From: Cosmopolites sordidus
Lineage: Eukaryota > Arthropoda > Insecta > Coleoptera > Curculionidae
Direction of reading: 5' to 3'
Length of the DNA: 64,000 nt
NCBI GenBank assembly: GCA_031761425.1
Contig: JARFXV010000347.1
Coordinates: forward strand, 186,001-250,000
The position numbers and the translations under genes are program-made. The notes beneath the pieces are model-generated. The model was given only the letters and a program-made list of their open reading frames with translations, searched no databases and was not told the DNA's origin. This document shows positions 57,660 through 64,000 of the stretch, one piece after another. Every line of letters begins with the position of its first letter. The stretch's first letter is position 1.

Positions 57660-58515
57660 TCCATTGCAACCTTCGGTGTGAAACACTAAACTCAAAGAGA
57701 TTTACCACTAAACACCAAATCACTTTTTTTAAAGTTCTCGTCGCACCATCGTAGCTAATCATCTTAGCATTATCAGAAGATGATTTAATCTAATTCTAAA
57801 ACTAAACTATGTTCTATTTATATGATAACTCTAATTACTAACCTACTACCTAGGAAGCGTACTACCTACCTAATGAAGGGTGTAAAAAAAGGAAAAAAAG
57901 AAAAAAGAAAAAAAAGAAAGAAAAAAGAAAAAAATGAACTATTCGAATGCTTCAAATGCATCCAAAGCCCTAATTAAGAGAGGTTCTGGGTAGTCAAAAG
58001 GATAAAGTAGATCAACATAAAAAGTCGGGGATTTTCCAAATTAGTTGTCAAGATTGTGATCGAATGTATATTGGGCAAACGAAAAGATTCATATTAACGA
58101 GATATAAATAACACATTGCCCACATTAGACATGGAAGAAATGAACATGGCCACAATATAGGCATTAGTAATTTAAGACTGGTTAAAAGTGTAAAAACCAA
58201 TAGGGCTTTGGATGCATATAAAATCATTCAAATAGAAAAATTGTAAGAAAATCATGGACCGGGATAAAGGACCTATTCCGTTCAGTCAACTTTTTAAATT
58301 ATTAATGTAAAGCTCAGTAAACTTCAAGGTCCATTATTTTTCTTTCTTCTTTTCTTTTCTTTTTTCTTTTTTTTGTTTTTTTTTTTCCTTTTTTTACACG
58401 CTTCATTAGGTAGGTAGTACGCTTCCTAGGTAGTAGGTTAGTAATTAGAGCTATCATATAAATAGAAAATAGTTTAGTTTTAGAATTAGATAAGTTAGGT
58501 AAATCTCTTTGAGTA
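57660..58515. mobile_element. Penelope-like element with inverted terminal repeat and GIY-YIG domain
   Basis: Left part, minus orientation: AACCTTCGGTGTGAAACACTAAACTC (57668-57693), hammerhead relic 57728-57788, CTAATTCTAAAACTAAACTATGTTC, ACCTAGGAAGCG. Right part, plus orientation from about 58015: KSGIFQISCQDCDRMYIGQTKRFILTRYK (GIY-YIG nuclease; YIGQTKR intact), HIAHIRHGRNEHGHNIGISNLRLVKSVKTNRALDAYKIIQIEKL, then GPIPFSQLF-like end, GTAGGTAGTACG, and a terminal repeat lacking the hammerhead (TTTTAGAATTAGATAAG then TAAATCTCTTTGAG). The RT is absent. Confidence 0.8.
57728..57788 (-). ncRNA. Degenerate hammerhead motif (PLE)
   Basis: Minus strand: TTAAATCATCTT, CTGATAA (core G lost), T, GCTAAG-ATG-ATTAGC, then TACG where GAAA is expected, GATGGTGCG, AC, GAGAACTTTAA. 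Stem I is retained, the core is destroyed. Confidence 0.5.
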
Positions 58516-58654
58516 TATTGGTGGTGACCAAAGATGATGAAAAATGTAAGAATGACCATTTTAAACGATAGGAATTTTATTTTTTTCATTTCATTATTCT
58601 TTCCCATTCTTTAATTCTTTTCATTTCATTTTTTCCATTTTAAGGAAAATAGAA

Positions 58655-58810
58655 AAAGTGCGATCGTAAAGGAAATTATTTTTTTCTGAAAAGCAGCCTC
58701 CTTTATAGTAATGTTCCATAAATTTTAAGCCAATATGACATTTCGAGTTATTGTGATAGTCTTGGAAAATAGATAATTTGTTTATCTTTTTATTAAATAC
58801 TGCTTTTTAC
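58655..58810. repeat. Dispersed repeat, second copy
   Basis: Aligns with 765-960: AGTGCGATC, TTCTGAAAA, TAGTAA, ATTTTAAGCCAATATGA, TTTCG, then AATAGATAAT against AAGATAAT. Class unknown. The rest of 58516-60500 shows no recognisable gene; it is AT-rich with scattered short frames. Confidence 0.45.
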
Positions 58811-60554
58811 CTGGAAGAACCTTCGTGTAAACTGAAGAAAACCGAGAAAAAGTACTATTGCCTGTTTGACATTTATAATTTATTTGATTTTCCTGTTTTG
58901 TCATGCTGTATTATCGATCAAATTTCAGGAAAAAATTATAACACAAGGTCCTAATTTGATGAAAAAAATGTACCGTTTCACCACGACAATTGGGTTTTAG
59001 AATAAAAAAATAAATATCGATTTTTTTACTTTATTTTGAGACTTTATCATAAATAATATTGATAATTGATGCGAAAAACTTTAAAAGATTTTTTACAATG
59101 AATTATGAATGAATAAAAATTTATAAAATTAAAAACATGTGCTTACGAATGTGCCGCGGTTGGATGCCATGTTTGTGGCGTCATTATGGTAAAGTGTTTT
59201 TATGTCAGTACTGTTAACGACTTCTACAGGTATATATACTGTCAGAAATATTATTTGTTAAGTTCAAAATAAAATATTGTTACTAATTTAGTTCAGTAAT
59301 GTGTCGACAACAGGTTCATAAATAGGTTTTATAATCACAGATTTATAATATTAAATTAGACTTTTATTATAATAACTAAACTTAGATTGTGATAACTTTA
59401 TGCCAGAACTAACCGAAGGCGATCTAATTAATTTTATATTTTTATTGTCAAGAAGCGAAACAATGTTTTTACATACACTGTTAAATGTACATAATAAAAC
59501 TTTCCCCAACTAGGATAATATGGATAATATATTACAGTAGATTATAATATGCAAACACCATTAATAATCAATTCAGAATAAAAATAAATCACTACCCAAA
59601 ATTATATTCCTATTTGTTTTTATAATAGTTTGATTATTTTCATTGAACTTTACAATACATTTAAAACCACACCGATTCTTTATACCACAACACTAAACTC
59701 TATTACAATATTTTTGAAAAAAAATCCACCATTACTACATGTTTGCTTTAATTAAGGTTTTCAGTATTTTTAAAACGATGGCGATTTTTCACCTTACATG
59801 TTTTACAAACCACCACGTTAGATACTTAATTTAATATTTGTAAAAATATAAATAATCCAGATGCTAACTATCTATAACGCATGACCAGCCACAGATTTCT
59901 CAAATAAGAAAATGGACCTAAACCATAGCTTTTATAGTCACCACCATAGCTTAACCACCAGCTTTTATAGTCACAAAAATTTCTGTATTCTTCGACCATC
60001 TACAGTATAAGATTTTTCATATACGATTACCTTCCAAATTGAAAATCAAATTTTGTTTTTGTCTATTCGCGCTTTCTTGAATAGTATTATTCGTACCCTA
60101 CAAAATAAACGATCCTGTAGGGCTTTCTTATTGTTGCTACTCTCGGTTGTGCTGTTATAAATAGATATTTTGCGGACACCCACGAATATCCCTTCCTACA
60201 AATTAGGCACGTTAATTTGTTTTCCCTACATGAATTAAATAATATAAATAAAAGTTATTAAAACTAATGCAAAAAAAAACAAAAGGAACCCTAATCTAAT
60301 TTCAATCTTTCATTCTGAACATACCTTTGAGCCTCCATATCTTTATGTAAAAATATATGAGTATAGCGTCGAAAATAGCATCGAAAGCCTAAATAACAAT
60401 TAAAAACAAATATATTTCAAATCGCTAGCAAACCAACAAATGCAATCAAAGATATAGGTTAAACATATAGAACAATGATTAAGATGCATAAATTGTTTTA
60501 TTTGTCCAGGATTCCAATTTTTTCCGAACGCCTTTTTGGAAAGTAACTAGCCTT

Positions 60555-61480
60555 CACCGCCTAGCCTTCCCCGTGTTGTTCGGACACCAGACAATGTTAA
60601 AACAGTGAACAGGAACAGCAAGCGACTCTTGCTTATCCTCAGTATTTCATTAGGAGCCAAACTTCAGCTTTGGGTATGTCTCATTGATCGCTACAACGCA
60701 TTCTGGATGACGACTTGAAATATCATCCCTACAAAATAATCATTGTGCCACAGCTGACCGAAAGGAATTTTGCACAGCGCAGAGAGTTTTGTGCGAGAAT
60801 GCGCGCAATTTTTTTTGATGATCCTTATGCCGTGATAATGATAAGTGACGAGGCACATTTTCATTTAAAGGGATACGTAAAAAAGCAGAACTGTACTGTT
60901 CGGTTCATTACTGAACGGTACTGGGCGGTAGAGAATCCACAATAACTGCACCAAAGACTTCTCCATAGTGAAAAAGTAATAGTGTAGCGCGGACTTTTCA
61001 AATTAGGGATCGTTGATCCTTACTTTTTTTAAGAGGAGGAAAGGACAGTAACAGTGACTTCAGGACGTTATGTCGACATGTTAAAAAAAATTATGTTACA
61101 ACAACTTTAACGGCGACAAGTAAACATGGGAGAAATGTGATACCAATAAGATGGTACCACAACTGACATAGCGAAAGCATCAAAGAAATGTGTTCGACAA
61201 ATGTTTCCTCAACATGTGATCTCCCGTTTCGGCGATGTTCCTTAGTCCCCATGCTTCCCAGACTTGCCTGCATGCGACATATTTTGTGGGGTTACCTTAA
61301 GTATAGAGTGTACGCTAACAAACCACGCACAATACAAGAACTGAAAGTTACTATTTGTGAAGAAATCACAAGAATACCAGAAAAAATTATTTTGAGAGTG
61401 ATATACAACCTTCAAGAGAGATTGCAGATGTGTGACTGAGAAGAAAGGCGACACATAACACATTATTTTCTACCATTAAT
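60555..61480 (+). pseudogene. IS630-like transposase, decayed
   Basis: RVVRTPDNVKTVNRN, ALGMSH.SLQRILDDD-like, then ORF 60715-60945: KYHPYKIIIVPQLTERNFAQRREFCARM, AIFFDDPYAVIMISDEAHFHLKGYVKKQNC (catalytic SDEAHF). In other frames: AENPQ, KLGIVDPY, and around 61090-61300 DGTTTDIAKASKKCVRQMFPQHVISRFGDV (QDGATxHTA region, degraded), DYFLWGYLKYRVYANKPRTIQELKVTICEEITRIPE (third catalytic region), and LQERLQMC. A 3' terminal-repeat-like CACAGAGTGGC complement lies near 61580. Same family as 32560-33240. Confidence 0.85.
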
Positions 61481-61599
61481 TTAAAAATGCACTATTATTA
61501 CTTCATTGAGCTGCAATTGCAACAAAAATAATATTAAAAATAAACAATGTTATGCTTAGGTCAAAAACTTGCGTTTTCTCTGTGCCACTCTGTATATAA

Positions 61600-63095
61600 A
61601 CTTTTCAAATCAAATAAATGATGCGTTCTTCGGGAGCTCGTATTATACATTTGAGTGTTTTTTTTTCGCCTTCATTATTGTTTTTTGATTCTAGATCATG
61701 GTTATCTTCATTATATTGTACTATTACTCATCCATTTTCTAAGTCATCATTTCCCGGAGGAGAATTTATTTTTATTTTTATCTAAGATTTTTGATTTATG
61801 GATTAAATTTTCTATTTTATTTGATGCGTTGTTTTAATTTGTATATTTAGTGTGATTCTCTATTCTGAATAAGACGATTGTGTTTATTTTGCCTTTCTTG
61901 TAAATGATTTTATATTCGAATTCTTATAATTTGATTTACAATCCTAATTTTTTCGAATTTGTTTATTTGTAAAAATAACTATTTCTTCCAGATTTTTGAG
62001 TGGAAACTAATTAGTCCACACAATTATTAATTTTAATTTTATATAACTGATCTTTCTAAACTGAACAATATCCTGTTCTGAAGGTTTCAGTAATGAGTAG
62101 ATTATTTCCAGTTGCTCTTTTTCATAATTTTAATACCGAATGATTTATCATCATTAGAAATGTTTGCAAGTTTCGAATGAATCGATAAATTTTTCATAAT
62201 GTTCTATTTTTGCACCTTTCCTTAAACAGACAAAAATTTTGTGATCTTTGCGAGATTGTTAATACCCTTTCAATAGTATCATATTGTGCATTCATAGTAT
62301 CCTTCGATGCAAAGGGTGGAAAAGAAAATCGATCAAACCGAAACAAAAACTGTGGCGAGATATTATTACACTATATAGAACAACCAAAAGCTGTAAGCTA
62401 TAAATACAATTTTAAAAAAACTAGATCTAATTTTAAAAGTATTAGAAAATAGAATTGAATCTCACCCGGTGAATAAACGTAAAACCAGAGTGACTACTAA
62501 GAGTGGACATTCGGCTAAATAGCAAATTAGAGAGAAAAAGGTGATTCAAAAAACTAAATAGATAAAAAAGATAATATAACGTAAAATAAAAAGAAAGCAA
62601 AGATACATTTTTATGAATTCTGAATAAAACAAATAAAACAAAACAACTACAAGATGTAATAGACATAAAAAATTACGATATACTTAATACACAACTCTCG
62701 CTAATAGACAACAAACGCAAACCTGTAATCAAAGCAAAAAGAAGCGCAATGGAATAAAAAGAACTCAACAAAAATATACAGAAGTGAAAGACCTAAGAAA
62801 GCACAATAAAAAGAAAGTAGAGAAATTAACAAAATGTAACTGGGTACTAAAATGCTTAAGGCTGACTTTAATTTAAATCATGCTTACGTCAATAAAAGAC
62901 CAAAACAGAAATTTGTGAAATATGAAAAATATTCTTAAATTACAATTATTTAGCAATAATATTTACACATGGGTTTATAATTGTTGTATATAATATATAT
63001 TTTTTTAGTCGTTATCCGGATCCGGATCTGTATTAAAACACTTAACTTATTGTCCAGGTACTAACGTATAATTCTTATCAGACTGTCCAAAGATC
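61600..63095. other. Unassigned AT-rich stretch
   Basis: An 80-codon frame at 62210-62452 (DAKGGKENRSNRNKNCGEIL) has no recognisable domain. Nothing else is supported. Confidence 0.4.
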
Positions 63096-63104
63096 AGATT
63101 ATGC

Positions 63105-63171
63105 AGAGTATATTAAGAGAGACAATTTCTCCAGCAGATCAAATTTATCCGAACAACAGTAAAGTTTTAAA
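63105..63171 (+). promoter_or_regulatory. Putative core promoter and leader of copy C
   Basis: GAGTATATTAAG with TATA at 63109, ATTTCTCCAGCAGAT at 63124-63138 (initiator-like CAGAT at 63135, 27 nt after TATA), then a short leader to ATG 63172. Aligns with the regions upstream of copies A and B. Confidence 0.5.
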
Positions 63172-63225
63172 ATGGCAACAACAAAAGTAATAGTCGTAGC
63201 CCTAGTAGCTCTTCTTGCCTTACAG
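63172..63225 (+). CDS. Exon 1 (signal peptide) of secreted-protein copy C
   Basis: The 18 codons MATTKVIVVALVALLALQ have a strong hydrophobic core, and the intact donor CAG|GTAAAA follows at 63226, phase 0. Differences from copy A are few and mostly conservative. The second exon is not in view; by analogy with copies A and B it should lie 5-17 kb or more downstream, on the plus strand. This copy's status cannot be judged without it. Confidence 0.65.
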
Positions 63226-64000
63226 GTAAAAATATATATTTTTTAATTCTCTTCTTTTTTATTAATTTATTATTTCAATTCGGTTTCATTTATATGATTG
63301 TTAAGAAATTTATATATTTATTAAATTTAGTAATAAATATTTTCATTATATTATTACATTAAATTTTATTATTCTTTCGATGTTTTAGTTGTCACAATCA
63401 TAAAAATAAAATAAAAAATGTTCTTTGTAATTCTTGAATCGTTTAACTAATCATAAACTTGATTCTAAAATAATAATAATCTAGAACTGTTTGTTTACGG
63501 AGGTTCAGTGTTTCGATATTAGTTTTCTAAAGTTCCATAGAAAAGTAAATATTACCGGAGAGTTTCATAACGATGGCAAATAAATAACCGTAACATGCTA
63601 TACCATACCAAGATTCGATAAGCTGCATGTGTGGATGTTACTTTCTTAAAATGTATGTAAATATTTCAAGGCAAGAGTATAAAATCCGAAAAGGATTCGC
63701 CTATCAGTTGCGCCAGTTCGATGCTGGGAACTACAGAATTTCATTTGGGAGGTTTTCTACGTTGCTCAATAGCCCGTCGGTAGTTCCTCGATAAAATTAA
63801 AAATAAAAGACAAAACAAAAGTTGTTGATGGCCGTGATTCTAAGTTCTTTAGTTGATGACTGTCTTCTACGTGACGCCGTGTTCAGTGTTACAAGCCTGT
63901 AGGTCCTAGTGTTTAACAGTTCATATAATTTCAACAAGATTTTATTCAATTACAAATTTTGTCGGCTATAACCGTTTCTTTTTGATCACTTGTGAATCTT
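63226..64000 (+). other. Start of intron C with SINE-like repeat
   Basis: AT-rich intron start. 63650-63865 is a diverged copy of the SINE-like repeat at 3905-4175. No exon 2 homology is seen before the window end. Confidence 0.5.

Noticed and set aside
57895..57935. Purine-rich tract as a regulatory or triplex element
   Set aside because: It is the simple A/G-rich part of the PLE 3' region; the facing half at 58330-58395 is its pyrimidine complement.
62210..62452. 80-codon ORF upstream of copy C
   Set aside because: No domain, no splice context and no homologue; kept only as an unassigned frame.

Overview
The window looks like an insect genome segment, most likely a beetle (the order is inference; arthropod is firm). 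It is strongly AT-rich, holds nine long (TA)n arrays, and about two thirds of it consists of decayed transposable elements of insect-typical families: mariner, Tc1, IS630-like, pogo-like, piggyBac, hAT, Jockey, RTE-like and other non-LTR elements, and Penelope-like elements (PLEs). I see no rRNA, tRNA, CRISPR or prokaryotic operon signal.

The only candidate host genes are three tandem, same-strand members of a small family of predicted secreted proteins. Each starts with a 54-nt first exon coding an 18-residue signal peptide, followed by a very long intron and one long second exon. Copy A (exon 1 at 530-583, exon 2 at about 5397-6088) is broken. Copy B (exon 1 at 13194-13247, exon 2 at 30309-30992) is open throughout and predicts a 245-residue helical protein with six cysteines; its 17-kb intron is full of transposons. 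Copy C has only exon 1 in view (63172-63225), and its second exon must lie past the window end. Similar sequence precedes all three ATGs, including a TATA-like box and a CAGA initiator-like site. I do not recognise the family by name.

Layout: 1-6.1 kb, copy A with a split piggyBac, a Tc1 remnant and dispersed repeats in its intron. 6.2-12.5 kb, a non-LTR element with tandem 5' monomers, then an opposite-strand RTE-like element. 12.6-31 kb, copy B, with Tc1, PLEs, three non-LTR fragments, a pogo-like element inside one of them, and a DDE transposon in its intron. 31.9-33.9 kb, mariner and IS630-like remnants and a large palindrome. 33.9-37.9 kb, a nearly full-length Jockey-type LINE with a target-site duplication. 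38-47 kb, a PLE palindrome, a second PLE family, hAT, LINE and mariner fragments. 47.6-57.4 kb, a piggyBac split by a pogo-like element, two mariners and a second pogo-like element. 57.6-61.6 kb, a PLE and an IS630-like element. 63.1 kb onward, copy C.

The points most worth following are the secreted family itself; hammerhead-ribozyme motifs in the PLE terminal repeats, including one whose core matches consensus and which sits in a 197-bp inverted (snap-back) unit flanked by a 14-bp target duplication; and pogo-like transposons that carry a C-terminal PHD-like zinc finger and have clear terminal inverted repeats, TA target sites and repeated subterminal motifs.
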